64,000 nt of DNA from JBAYIE01 sp965279165 (GTDB lineage Bacteria; Bacteroidota; Bacteroidia; UKL13-3). Shown here piece by piece: positions 16,567 to 27,200 of this stretch. How positions within the stretch are numbered: position 1 is the stretch's first letter; each line of letters starts with the position of its first letter. The position numbers and the translations under genes are program-made. The stretch is taken from assembly GCA_965279165.1 (NCBI GenBank), contig OZ257140.1, positions 434,001 through 498,000 of the forward strand, given 5' to 3'. The notes beneath the pieces were generated by a model. It ran no database searches. It worked only from the letters and a program-made list of their open reading frames with translations, and had not been told where the DNA came from.

Positions 16567-17823
16567 ATGACAGATTTATTCGAGAAACTTGAAAAACGCG
16601 CCGGACCACTTGGTCAGCATGCCGATGAAGCATATGGATATTACATGTTTCCACGCCTAGAAGGGGAAATCGGGCCCAGAATGCAATTTAGAGGAAAAAC
16701 CATGCTCAATTGGAGTTTGAATAATTATCTTGGACTTGCCAATCATCCCGAAGTACGCAAAGCGGATGAAGATGCTACCAAGGAATATGGTTTGGCCTAT
16801 CCAATGGGAGCACGAATGATGAGTGGAAATTCTGTTTTTCATGAACAACTGGATCAGGAACTTGCTGCTTTTGTGGGTAAGGAAGACGGTGTATTACTAA
16901 ATTACGGTTACCAAGGTATGGTTTCTGCCATTGATGCCCTTGTAGATCGCCACGACGTGATTGTATATGATGCAGAAAGCCATGCTTGTATAGTTGATGG
17001 CGTTCGTTTGCATATGGGAAAACGCTTTGTTTTTGGACACAATGATATTCCTAATCTTGAAATACAATTGCAACGAGCCACTAAATTGGTTGAAAATACA
17101 AATGGTTCTATTCTGGTAATTACCGAAGGAGTATTTGGTATGACAGGAGAGCAAGGCAAAATCAAAGAAATAGTTGAACTGAAAAAGAAATTTAATTTCC
17201 GCTTGTTTGTAGATGATGCACATGGATTTGGTACCATGGGTAAACTGGGTGGCGGTATAGGTCAGGAACAAGATTGCAACGATGGAATCGATATTTATTT
17301 CGGAACCTTTGCCAAATCAATGGCTTTGATTGGTGGATTTGTTGCCGGTCCTAAGCCGGTGATGAAATATTTACGGTATAACCTTCGCTCTCAAATTTAT
17401 GCCAAATCGGTACCTATGCCTATCGTGAAAGGCGCACTTAAACGTCTCGATTTAATTAGAAAACATCCTGAATTTATTGAAAACCTTTGGACCATAGTGC
17501 ATGCCTTACAAAACGGACTTCGCGAAAAAGGCTTTAACCTCGGACATACCAATACCTGTGTAACTCCGGTTATATTAAATGGTACCGTTGGTGAAGCAAC
17601 TGCTATCGTAATGGACCTGCGCGAGCATTATAATATTTTCTGTTCCGTTGTGGTTTATCCTGTAATTCCTAAAGGAATGATATTGCTTCGTTTAATACCA
17701 ACAGCAGTGCATTCGTTAACGGATGTAGAAGAAACGATCAAAGCGTTTTCGGAAGTAAGAGAAAAGCTGCTCGCCGGCAAATACAATATCGAAAAAGGTA
17801 TTGTTGCTATGGGGGATAAGTAG
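16567..17823 (+). CDS. Alpha-oxoamine synthase, probably serine palmitoyltransferase
   Basis: 418-aa PLP enzyme of the KBL/BioF/SPT group. It condenses an acyl-CoA with an amino acid. Active-site residues: D216 and H219 in FVDDAHGFG and the Schiff-base lysine K250 in GTFAKS. The extended N-terminus (GYYMFPRLEGEIGPRM) and length are more like the Bacteroidota serine palmitoyltransferases than BioF (~385 aa) or Kbl (~395 aa), so sphingolipid synthesis is the best guess. No biotin or threonine genes are nearby. An Mpo1-like gene at 56.6 kb would fit sphingoid metabolism. Confidence 0.8.
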   Translation: MTDLFEKLEKRAGPLGQHADEAYGYYMFPRLEGEIGPRMQFRGKTMLNWSLNNYLGLANHPEVRKADEDATKEYGLAYPMGARMMSGNSVFHEQLDQELAAFVGKEDGVLLNYGYQGMVSAIDALVDRHDVIVYDAESHACIVDGVRLHMGKRFVFGHNDIPNLEIQLQRATKLVENTNGSILVITEGVFGMTGEQGKIKEIVELKKKFNFRLFVDDAHGFGTMGKLGGGIGQEQDCNDGIDIYFGTFAKSMALIGGFVAGPKPVMKYLRYNLRSQIYAKSVPMPIVKGALKRLDLIRKHPEFIENLWTIVHALQNGLREKGFNLGHTNTCVTPVILNGTVGEATAIVMDLREHYNIFCSVVVYPVIPKGMILLRLIPTAVHSLTDVEETIKAFSEVREKLLAGKYNIEKGIVAMGDK

Positions 17824-17920
17824 TGATTAGTGCTTAGTAATTAGTAATTAGTAATTAGTAATTAGTGCTTAGTATTTAGAATTTAGTGCTTAGAATTTAG
17901 TGCTTAGCACTTTAACACTT
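17814..17920. repeat. Heptad array at the alpha-oxoamine synthase stop codon
   Basis: Words TAATTAG, TGCTTAG, TATTTAG and AATTTAG, ~13 units, beginning at the stop codon TAG. The period is 7 throughout. Confidence 0.85.
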
Positions 17921-17928
17921 GTATATAA

Positions 17929-18138
17929 TTACTTCTTCAGAAACTCTCTTATTGCCATATAAACGGCGCCAAATACGGATAATAATGTGCCTATTAAGGT
18001 AAAAATTGGGAACGTATTGTGCATGTTGCCATCCAGGTATTTACCTCCAAAAGTACCTGCTACTATGGTTAAAATCATCTGCATACCCAAACCGGTATAC
18101 TTCAGGATATCATTGTATCTTTTGGGCTCCGGTTTCAA
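17929..18138 (-). CDS. AtpZ/AtpI-like small membrane protein
   Basis: 69 aa, two transmembrane helices (about 14-34 and 41-64). LKYTGLGMQMILTIVAGTFGGKYLDG and FTLIGTLLSVFGAVYMAIRE match the AtpZ/AtpI family, which usually precedes F0F1 ATP synthase genes and helps c-ring assembly or Mg uptake. Starts at a TTG (18138) inside the end of the bactofilin gene (29-nt overlap), so it is probably translationally coupled. Downstream there is no atpB: a convergent gene follows instead. Confidence 0.85.
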   Translation of the reverse strand: MKPEPKRYNDILKYTGLGMQMILTIVAGTFGGKYLDGNMHNTFPIFTLIGTLLSVFGAVYMAIREFLKK

Positions 18139-18550
18139 AACTTTTTGCTGGGTTCATCTCCGTTAAATTGGTTGCTTTCAACGAGTTTTTATGGTCTTTC
18201 ATGGAGCATTTGCCATTAAATTCGGCACCGGATTCAATAATTAATTTATTGGAAACGATATCGCCATTTATTTTGGCAGTTGATTTAACCGTAAGCAACT
18301 CCGTAACAAAAATATTACCGTTTACCTCTCCTGAAACTTCCAGATTGGCAGCTTTGATATCGCCATCAACCTTTGAAGTTGGACCTAATACCAATCTAGC
18401 TTTAGATGAAATATAACCTTTTACATTACCATCCAATCGCATATCCCCATCGGAACTTAAATCACCGGTTATGGTAGTTCCAACATTTACTATATTAAGT
18501 GAATTTGGATTGATAGGGGTGGAATTGGATTTATTGTTGAATACTGCCAT
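18110..18550 (-). CDS. Bactofilin family protein
   Basis: 146-aa polymer-forming cytoskeletal protein. The DUF583 beta-helix repeat pattern is plain: TTITGDLSSDGDMRLDG, GYISSKARLVLGPTS, VDGDIKAANLEVSGEVNGNI, INGDIVSNKLIIESGAEF. Bactofilins form filaments at the inner face of the membrane and often recruit cell-wall enzymes. Neighbours fit that: a membrane protein resembling M23 peptidase N-termini upstream, and PorW and PBP1A divergent beyond it. Confidence 0.93.
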   Translation of the reverse strand: MAVFNNKSNSTPINPNSLNIVNVGTTITGDLSSDGDMRLDGNVKGYISSKARLVLGPTSKVDGDIKAANLEVSGEVNGNIFVTELLTVKSTAKINGDIVSNKLIIESGAEFNGKCSMKDHKNSLKATNLTEMNPAKSFETGAQKIQ

Positions 18551-18589
18551 AGTTGCTAATTAAGGGTTTTTTATACTGGAAAGAATTGA

Positions 18590-18597
18590 CAAAGATA
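18590..18597 (-). promoter_or_regulatory. -7 promoter element for bactofilin-atpZ
   Basis: Minus-strand TATCTTTG, a full match to TAnnTTTG, 40 bp before the bactofilin ATG. The -33 box is not clear. Confidence 0.55.
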
Positions 18598-18690
18598 TTG
18601 TTTTTTGTAAAACTTCCCTTAATTCAATTACAAGAAACTGACATCTAAACACTTAACTATGCATAAAGGGGATAATCCTCAACGGGCACC

Positions 18691-19038
18691 TTAATTGTCG
18701 ACCGTGTCCTTATCCAAAACGATACCTAATATATTCTTATAATAGGCGTCTCTTTCTTCAATTACCTGCTCTAATGAATCGGTCTTATTCATCAATTTGG
18801 TAAGATTTCTGCGCATCTGCGGATCGGCATATCCGGGTATGTATTCTTTAAGTGGGGTAAAAACGACAATAAAAACAATAATGCAGGTAAAAAAGACAAG
18901 AAATGAGCTGAATCCTACAAACACATTCATGGGTTTGAGGCTGTAGGAGAACTTTTCCTCGAATGTTGCATCGTTAATAATCACAAGCCTGAAGCGGTTC
19001 TTGAACTTATTTATTAGTTTTTTTTGTTGTTTTTTCAT
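18691..19038 (-). CDS. Short membrane protein resembling the N-terminus of M23 peptidases
   Basis: 115 aa: a basic N-terminus, FRLVIINDATFEEKFSYSL, one transmembrane helix (about 40-62), then FTPLKEYIPGYADPQMRRNL and a short coiled stretch with DSLEQVIEERDAYYKNI. This is the layout that precedes the M23 peptidase domain in Bacteroidota cell-wall endopeptidases next to bactofilin, but here the gene ends with a normal stop and no M23 domain follows in any frame of the 140-bp spacer. It may be a natural short paralogue or a truncated peptidase that keeps only the membrane anchor and interaction part. Confidence 0.65.
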   Translation of the reverse strand: MKKQQKKLINKFKNRFRLVIINDATFEEKFSYSLKPMNVFVGFSSFLVFFTCIIVFIVVFTPLKEYIPGYADPQMRRNLTKLMNKTDSLEQVIEERDAYYKNILGIVLDKDTVDN

Positions 19039-19063
19039 CCTAAATCGTTTTCAAAAGAAACAT

Positions 19064-19093
19064 TTTGTTCTTAGATGCGATAAAATATTTTTG
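19064..19093 (+). promoter_or_regulatory. Promoter for the porW-PBP1A operon
   Basis: TTTG at 19064-19067 and TATTTTTG at 19086-19093, spaced by 18 bp, matching the Bacteroidota -33 / -7 consensus (TTTG and TAnnTTTG). It is ~45 bp before the TTG start of porW. Confidence 0.65.
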
Positions 19094-19138
19094 CGTATCC
19101 AAAGTTAAGTATACATACCACAACCTAAAATTCGATTT

Positions 19139-21865
19139 TTGCAGCGTCACCGACTTATATATATTTCCCTTGCTTTTGGCATTTTGCTTTTGTTCCTATT
19201 TTCATGTAATCCCACCAAGGACCGTAAAATAAACCGAGCATGGCATACTTTAACAGGCCATTATAACGTGTATTTTAATGGGGAACAAAAAATACTGGCC
19301 ATATTTGAATCCCTAGATGCCGGAACCATCAATGATTTCACCAAATTTCTACCCATATTTAATTATGGAACTGAAGCCTCCGCAAAGTCGATTGGCGGAC
19401 AATTGGATGAAGTTTTGAAAAAAGCATCCCTATCTATTCAAAATCATACGGTAGGCCAATATACCGACGACAGTTATCTTTTAATGGGGAAAGCCCATTT
19501 TCTGAAACGCGATTATTATGCGGCTATCGAAGCATTTCAATACCTGAATTCGAAATATAAAGACAAAGGTTTAAGGCCTATTTCAACCGTTTGGATCGCC
19601 AAAAGTTATTCCGGACTCAAAAAAAACGAAGAAGCCGAAGCCATTATTGGATTGTTATTAAGTGAATTTGGACCAAAAGTTTCGAAAGGAAAACCGGTTA
19701 AACCTACTTTTAAACAGAAGTGGTTTCCAGAGTACCCCGATGAATTTTACCGTGAATTATATGCCACGGCCGCCGATATCGCGATAAAGCAAGAGAAATT
19801 CCATCCTGCTACCATATACCTCGAGCATACCTTAAAATATACCCACAAAAAACAACAAAGAATCCGATACTCTTATGTTTTGGGCCAGTTGTATCTTCAT
19901 GAAGATAGTGTAAAACAGGCGAATAAACTTTTCAAATCTATTCTTGCATCCAATGCACCTTACGATTTTGAATTTAATGCAAGTATCAATATAGCGAGGG
20001 CATACGACCCAAAGGACAGGGCAGCTGTTAAACGCGTAAGAAAATCGTTGAAACGCATGTTAAAAGACGACAAGAATGATGGCATGTACGATCAGATTTA
20101 TTATGAACTTGGTAACCTAGAGTTTAAAGAACACAATACCAATGAGGCTATCAAATACTATAAATTATCGGTTGGTAAAAGTGTAAACAATCCGAATCAG
20201 AAAGCGCTTTCATACCTTGCTTTAGGAAATATTTTCCTTGCAATGCCTGATTATCCGTTGGCACAGGCATATTATGATAGTACCGCAGGATCTTTAAGCA
20301 AGGATTATAAAGATTTTGCGAAAATTATTGCCAAGAAAGAACTGCTAAGCGAATTAATCGATAACCTGGTTGTGATTGAAACAGAGGATAGCTTACAGGC
20401 CATATCAAAATTGAGCAACAAGGAGCTTGAATTAAAAATCGACAGTTGGATTTTGGCCCAGAAAAATGCCAATATCCAGCAGGCCAAAGAAAAACAACGC
20501 CAGAAAGCCTTGGCTAAAATGGCGGAACAAAACCAACAAAATATACCAACCCCAAGTCTATCAACAGGGTTTGGAACCGGAGAAGCCGGGGCATGGTATT
20601 TTTACAACCCATCCCTGATTGCAGCCGGTTCTGCTGATTTTTTTAGCCAGCGTAAATGGGGCCGACGGGCAAATGATGATTTCTGGAGGTTATCGAATAA
20701 GGAGAAAGAACAATCAGCGGATGAAACGGGAGCAGTTAAGCAAGATACATTGGCAAATGAAGTAACAGACGATGGGAATGAACCACCGGTAAAAGGAGAA
20801 ACTAAATTACCAGAAATGTCGAACGACCGACAAGCTTGGATTGCGAATGTACCTTTTGAAGAATCGGAACTGCAGAAATCCAACACCAAAATTCTGGATG
20901 CTTATTATAATATTGGCGTTTTGTACGATGAAAAATTACTCGATTTTAAAGAATCGGCTAAGGAATTCGAAAAAATGAATGAGCGGTTTCCGGGCAATGC
21001 CTACGAACCGGAAGTACTTTATAGGTTGTATAAAATTTATTTATTCCAAAAAGACAGTGGCCGAGCAAATTATGCCAAAGCAAATTTGATAACCAAATAT
21101 CCGGAAAGTCCTTACGCTTTGATACTACAGAATAAAACACTAAAAAGCGCCGAAACGGATTCGAACAAAGAAATTGTTGCCCATTACGAATTAACTTATT
21201 CCTATTTTATCTCAGGCGATTACAACCAGGTAAAACGCATGAAGAAAGAAGCAGACAAGGCTTATCCGGGAAATTCGCTCCAACCTAAATATGATTTGCT
21301 CTATGCCTTGAGTGTTGGCAAAACCGATTCGCTTTCTGCATTTAAATCCGAATTAGAACTGCTAACCAAATTGTATCCCGGAACCGATGTTGGTGAACGA
21401 GCTACCGTTATATTGGCTTATATTAAAAAGAAGGAAACAGCAAGTCGCAAAGACAGTGTGGTAGTAGCCGCCGAACCGGATTTTAAAATGGAGCCTGCCT
21501 TGCCACATTATTTTATTTTCGCTACCAAGGATGAAAAAATCGATAACAACGAATTGTTATCCGGCTTTAATAAATACAACGAAGAATTTAGCTCTTTCGA
21601 AAATTTAAGGGTAAATAACTATGTTAGTCCGGAAGGATACCAAATGATCATGGTACGGGAATTTTCTGATTTGAAAAAATCGCTGGATTACATGAAGGGC
21701 ATACAAGTTTTAGATATTATTAAATCGCAGATAAAATTCAGCGGAAAGTATATCATATTTGTAGTGTCGGCCGGTAATTTTAAAAAACTACTAAAAGAAC
21801 AAAAGCTAGATTCGTACTTTGGTTTTTTCACAGAGTATCAGACTAAAAATGCACCCAAACAGTGA
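19139..21865 (+). CDS. porW: T9SS-associated TPR lipoprotein PorW/SprE-like
   Basis: 908-aa lipoprotein: signal peptide with lipobox LFSC (C23), then RAWHTLTGHYNVYFNGE, typical of the PorW/SprE family, and many TPR units (for example GKAHFLKRDYYAAIEAFQYL, NIGVLYDEKLLDFKESAKEF, EVLYRLYKIYLF). PorW/SprE is needed for type IX secretion and gliding and is thought to link the PorL/M motor to the outer-membrane translocon. The C-terminal ~110 residues form a separate domain. Start is TTG (19139); there is no better upstream codon. A GTGA overlap couples it to the PBP gene. Confidence 0.85.
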   Translation: MQRHRLIYISLAFGILLLFLFSCNPTKDRKINRAWHTLTGHYNVYFNGEQKILAIFESLDAGTINDFTKFLPIFNYGTEASAKSIGGQLDEVLKKASLSIQNHTVGQYTDDSYLLMGKAHFLKRDYYAAIEAFQYLNSKYKDKGLRPISTVWIAKSYSGLKKNEEAEAIIGLLLSEFGPKVSKGKPVKPTFKQKWFPEYPDEFYRELYATAADIAIKQEKFHPATIYLEHTLKYTHKKQQRIRYSYVLGQLYLHEDSVKQANKLFKSILASNAPYDFEFNASINIARAYDPKDRAAVKRVRKSLKRMLKDDKNDGMYDQIYYELGNLEFKEHNTNEAIKYYKLSVGKSVNNPNQKALSYLALGNIFLAMPDYPLAQAYYDSTAGSLSKDYKDFAKIIAKKELLSELIDNLVVIETEDSLQAISKLSNKELELKIDSWILAQKNANIQQAKEKQRQKALAKMAEQNQQNIPTPSLSTGFGTGEAGAWYFYNPSLIAAGSADFFSQRKWGRRANDDFWRLSNKEKEQSADETGAVKQDTLANEVTDDGNEPPVKGETKLPEMSNDRQAWIANVPFEESELQKSNTKILDAYYNIGVLYDEKLLDFKESAKEFEKMNERFPGNAYEPEVLYRLYKIYLFQKDSGRANYAKANLITKYPESPYALILQNKTLKSAETDSNKEIVAHYELTYSYFISGDYNQVKRMKKEADKAYPGNSLQPKYDLLYALSVGKTDSLSAFKSELELLTKLYPGTDVGERATVILAYIKKKETASRKDSVVVAAEPDFKMEPALPHYFIFATKDEKIDNNELLSGFNKYNEEFSSFENLRVNNYVSPEGYQMIMVREFSDLKKSLDYMKGIQVLDIIKSQIKFSGKYIIFVVSAGNFKKLLKEQKLDSYFGFFTEYQTKNAPKQ

Positions 21866-24075
21866 ACTGGAAAGAATACTTATTTAACAACGAATACCGA
21901 AACACCATCCGTTGGCTATGGATTGGTGTGATTGGTGGCATGGTTTCATTCTCCTTGTTTATCTGGATGATCAGTGCAGGTTGGTTTGGCGAATTGCCTT
22001 CACTTGAAGAACTCGAAAATCCTAAAACCTACCTTGCCTCTGAAATCTATACAGAGGATGGTATTTTACTTGGGAAATACTATATCCAGAATCGGAGTAA
22101 CGCCAGTTACGAAAGCATCAGTAAAAATGTAATGAATGCGTTGATTGCTACAGAAGACATCCGCTTTTATAGTCACTCAGGCATTGACTTCAGAGGAGCT
22201 GCATCCATTTTATTTTATGCAGCAATTGGAAAGAAAAGAGGCGCCAGTACCATCACACAACAATTGGCTAAAAACCTATTCCCGCGAAAACGATTCGATA
22301 ACATCTTTAATAAAGCAACTACCAAACTTAAGGAATGGATAACTGCCGTTCGCATCGAACAACGATACACCAAAGAAGAAATTATCACCATGTACCTGAA
22401 TACCGTTGAATTTGGTGGCAATGCATTTGGTATCCGGTCTGCTTCCAAAGTTTTTTTTGGAAAACAACCTGCCGATTTAAACGAATGTGAATCGGCTTTA
22501 TTGGTTGGAATGTTAAAAGGTATCACCCACTTTAATCCCATTCGGAATCCCGCCAATGCAATTGCAAGAAGAAATACCGTACTCAATCAAATGCGGAAAA
22601 ACGATTTTATATCCGACGAAACCTACGATTCACTTGTTGTAAAAGATATCGAATTAGATTACCAGGAAGATGACCATAACGAAGGACTTGCTCCTTACTT
22701 CCGTGAAATTTTGCGAACCGAATTAACGGATTGGTGTGAAGAAAACGGCTATAATTTGTATAAGGACGGATTAAAAATTTATACTACCATCAATTCGAAA
22801 GCCCAGCGTATTGCCGAAGAAGCTGTGAACAAACATATTCGCGAAATGCAGGGCAAGTTTTATTCCCATTGGTCGGGCAGAATACCGTGGGGTGAGTTTA
22901 AAGAACTTATAACTGCTTCCATGAAACGCAGCGACCGATACCGGATATTAAAACTGCAAGGTTTATCTGAAAAAGAAATTCTTGCTAACTTTTCGAAACC
23001 GGTGAAAATGAAAATATTTTCATTTAAACGAGGGGTAATTGATACGGTAATGACGCCATTAGATTCTATTAAATATTACAAATACTTCCTGCAATGTGGT
23101 ATGATGAGCATGGATCCGCGCAATGGTCAAATAAAAGCATGGGTAGGTGGAGTAAACCACAAGTTTTTTAAGTACGACCATGTTAATATCCATTCGAAAC
23201 GCCAAGTCGGTTCTACCTTTAAACCCCTCGTGTATGCTTTGGCAATTGATAATGGATGGTCGCCTTGCTATATCGCACCTAATGTTCCGGTAAAATTTGA
23301 AGATTATCCGGATTATAATCCAAAAAATGCTGATGCCAGCAAATACAATGATCCGGAAATGACTTTGTATCGGGGATTACAGTTTTCAGTAAATAATATT
23401 GTATTGTACCTGATGAAACAACTTGGCCCTAAAGGTCCACAATCGGTTATCGACCTGGCACGAAAAATGGGAATTCAAAGCAATATGGAACCCTATCCTG
23501 CGCTAGCCTTGGGCACATCCGATATATCGGTATACGAAATGGTTGGGGCTTTTAGCAGTTTTGCAAACAAAGGTGTATGGACCGAACCCGTTTATCTCAC
23601 ACGCATTTTGGATAAAAACGGAAACAGCCTGAAAGAAGTTGTTCCTAAAACCATGGAAGCAATGAGCGAACAAACTGCTTATATCATGCAAAAAATGTTG
23701 CAAAGGGTTACTACCCATGGTACGGCCGCAAAAATCAAATATATGTATCAGATTCCGGGTGCCGTTGGTGGTAAAACCGGTACAACACAAAATTACAGCG
23801 ACGGCTGGTTTATCGGCATCACACCAACTTTGGTAAGTGGTGTTTGGGTAGGCTTTGAAGATCGGGCCATCCATTTCAGAAGCATGAATTTGGGTTCGGG
23901 ATCAGCCATGGCAATGCCAATTTGGGCATATTACATGCAAGGTGTTACCAAAGATACGTCGGTATTTGAATTGGTTAATGAATTTGAAGCACCAAAGCAA
24001 CCGCTTAACGTTGAAATCAACTGTGATACAAAACAAGTAACCGATACCAAGAAACTCGACCTCATAGAAGAGTAA
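21862..24075 (+). CDS. Class A penicillin-binding protein (PBP1A-type)
   Basis: 737-aa bifunctional peptidoglycan synthase. One transmembrane helix (about 17-38); GT51 glycosyltransferase with catalytic E98 in ATEDIRFYSHSG, GASTITQQLAKN and YLNTVEFGGNAFGI; transpeptidase with STFK (S451), SVN (509-511) and KTGT (638-641). The GTG start overlaps the porW stop by 4 nt (GTGA), so translation is coupled. Such a pairing of a T9SS lipoprotein with a wall synthase suggests coordination of secretion-machine assembly with wall growth, but that is inference. Confidence 0.95.
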   Translation: MNWKEYLFNNEYRNTIRWLWIGVIGGMVSFSLFIWMISAGWFGELPSLEELENPKTYLASEIYTEDGILLGKYYIQNRSNASYESISKNVMNALIATEDIRFYSHSGIDFRGAASILFYAAIGKKRGASTITQQLAKNLFPRKRFDNIFNKATTKLKEWITAVRIEQRYTKEEIITMYLNTVEFGGNAFGIRSASKVFFGKQPADLNECESALLVGMLKGITHFNPIRNPANAIARRNTVLNQMRKNDFISDETYDSLVVKDIELDYQEDDHNEGLAPYFREILRTELTDWCEENGYNLYKDGLKIYTTINSKAQRIAEEAVNKHIREMQGKFYSHWSGRIPWGEFKELITASMKRSDRYRILKLQGLSEKEILANFSKPVKMKIFSFKRGVIDTVMTPLDSIKYYKYFLQCGMMSMDPRNGQIKAWVGGVNHKFFKYDHVNIHSKRQVGSTFKPLVYALAIDNGWSPCYIAPNVPVKFEDYPDYNPKNADASKYNDPEMTLYRGLQFSVNNIVLYLMKQLGPKGPQSVIDLARKMGIQSNMEPYPALALGTSDISVYEMVGAFSSFANKGVWTEPVYLTRILDKNGNSLKEVVPKTMEAMSEQTAYIMQKMLQRVTTHGTAAKIKYMYQIPGAVGGKTGTTQNYSDGWFIGITPTLVSGVWVGFEDRAIHFRSMNLGSGSAMAMPIWAYYMQGVTKDTSVFELVNEFEAPKQPLNVEINCDTKQVTDTKKLDLIEE

Positions 24076-24213
24076 AATTATCGTGTAATAAATTGGCTTC
24101 TGACAACCATTTCCCTTTATTATCAGTCTTTCTCACAAATGTTTTCGAATACTTATTATGGTAAGGAAATTTTAACATTTAACTTTTTCAGATTTTATGT
24201 ACATTGTGAACGA

Positions 24214-27200
24214 ATGCAGTATATACTTAAACGACTACTTTTACCAATAATATTATGTTTTAATCTGCAGGGTTTTAGCCAAAGCTGCACCCTGTCTACA
24301 GATGCCAATGTTATATGCGCCAATTCAGCTCTAACTTTTACCGCCACCAATACCCCTTCCGGAAATGTAGTTTCTTACAAGTTTGATTTTGGGGATACCA
24401 AAACAGATTCGACAAATTCCAATCAAACCGCACATCCTTATAATACACCCGGAACCTATCCTACCAAAGTTACCGTTTATCTGGTAGGAGGAACTACTTG
24501 TACTGCCATTGGACCAACGATTAAAGTGAATCCATTACCCAACTGTGATTTTGTAATCACCTCCCCTGATACCGTTTGTTATCGCAATAACCAGATTTGT
24601 ATTCTCGACCTTTCTACTCCCGGTGCTGCTTCGGCTGCAATTACCAAAAGGTATTTTCAATACAGCGATGGTGGTTCGGTAGATGAAACAGCTCCTTTCT
24701 CCCCTACCATTTGTTACCACGCTACTTTCCCTCTTGGATTTTTGTATTCGTTAAAAATGGAAATTACGGATGCCAATGGTTGTGTGAGTTACCTAGAGAA
24801 AAAAGATTCCATTTACCTGGCTCCTGCTACAATCCCTCCCTCTTTTCGGTTTATTGATAGCATGCGTTGTTCCAATACCTTGGCAACATTTACCAATACA
24901 TCACTGCGTCCTCAGTCAGATTATCGATCCTTTCAATGGGTCTTTGGAGATGGTCAATTTAATACCACCACCTGGACAAACTTAAAACATATTTATACAC
25001 CCCCGGGTTCCGTGCCAAACCTATATACCATCGACCGTTTTGGCTGTAAGGATACGGCTGTAAAAAATCCGGGAGACACCATTCGTTTTATAGTGGTAGA
25101 CCCCAATCTGAATCTCACGACAGCTACTACACAATGTTATAAAAATAATGTTACCAGATTTGTTAACTATAGTCAAAATTATAAATCAAAAATATATTCA
25201 ATATTCGACAACAATACAAACCAGAAAATCTACACGTTTAACCGCGATTCGTTTATCGTGTTTACAAGCTGTGGCGTTTATCGACTTAATTTAAAAGTTA
25301 CCTTTCAAGATACCAGTTGCAATGTAAATAGAGATACTTTAATTTATATCAATGGGCCAAAAGCAATCATCCGAAACGACACCATTAGGCCCATCAACGC
25401 AACCCAATGTGAAGCACATGATACAGTAAGAATTATTTCGCCAAATCCTTACCTGTCGTGCCACTCCGGCAATACCGGAATGAAATGGTTCTGGGATTTT
25501 AGCGATGCATTTGCGCCACCATGTACAACCGATACCAAACACAATGTAAATGTTGGATTAAATTGTCGTTATTCACTCGATTCAATTGAAATCAAACATT
25601 TTTACAGCAAAGATGGTTGTTACGGTGCAAGGTTAACCATGACTGATACCATTTCGGGATGTACTTCAAGTGATAGTGTTACTTTTGCGCTTAAACAACC
25701 GGATGCCGGCTGGGATTCCAGTTCTGTGCCAATTAGAAGAGGTTTATTTAACAACCAACCGCAACGGTATATTTGTCCGAATACTTCAGTTGAATTTTAT
25801 TTTAGCGAATTACTTCCCGAATGTGGTTACGAAAGAATCTGGCTCAATTTTGATTCGGCATGCGGCGCCAATAACTGGCAATTAATGGACACGGTAAATC
25901 CGCAGCCATCTACCGGACATGTTTATACGGATGTATGTGATAGCTTAACCGGTTGGATTACAGTTGGCGTAATTGTAAAAAACGGTTTGGATAAAAATGG
26001 CAACGAATGTTACGATACTGCATGGTACCATCATATGTTGCATCTCGATCAATTAAAAGCCGACTTTGGTTTTACGGTTCGACCACGCATCGGTTGTGGT
26101 CCTTATACGGTTGATTTTAAATTACTCGATACCATTCAACGAGGTCTAGAATATGTTTTCTGGGACTTTGATATTTATAGTCCAAGCATGGTCGACGATA
26201 CCGTTTTTCAATATATGAATGGCGACTCCGTAATTAAACGCCAGACATGGGCCTATAGTAAACCCGGATATTATACCGCTTTGGTTTCACTCAAATCCAC
26301 CCATCCCGAATCTCCAAGTTCGCATTGTTTTGCTTCTTTCAGACAGGATATTGCATTGGGGTTAGCTGCAGAAGCAGGTGTATTTAGTGAAACACATTGT
26401 GTGAATGATACATTTAGGTTATATGCCTTCGTACGTTACCAAAACAGCAACAAAGATTATTGGCGTGATACTGCCAGGGCCAACGCCAACAAAGAACGTT
26501 TATGGTGGAATATTGATGATGGGAAAGGTTATTTTTACCAGGGAGCCGAACCGGTTGTTTCCTTTAAGAAACCCGGTAATTATCGCATTCGATTAATCGC
26601 ACAAGATAGTTTGGGTTGTAAGGATACCTTTAGCTTGTTCGGACAAAGTTTTATTCCGCTAAACATTATCATCAGTGAACTGAAAGCTAAAATAGCCAGT
26701 ACTCCCCTCATTTATTATTGTCAACCACAAATTATTCAGTTCAAAGACTCATCGTATTTTGCTGATAGTTTTGGGGTAGCTATAAAACCTGATCCATTTT
26801 TAATTGATACCACGTACTGGGAATTTGACGACAACAAACCTTCCAGTTATTTTAAAAATCCGGCACATAATTTTACAGCCAATGGTATATTTAATATAAA
26901 ACTCGTTTCAGTTGCCTCAGCTGTTGGTTGCAGGGATACCGATGTGGTTCAGATTCAAATTAAAGGTCCGGAACCAAAATTTGTTATTGCAAGCGATACA
27001 CAAGGTTGTGCACCATTAACCGTTCAATTTACCAATACAACTCCTTCTCCAATTCAAACCTGGGTTTGGGAATTTGGCGATCCTGCTTCGACCACAAAAA
27101 CCGATGGTACCGGTGCTAATATGACTTTTACGTATACCATTCCCGGTGTATATGATATCAAGTTATTGGGGATAGATCAGGTATTTAATCCATCAACCGG

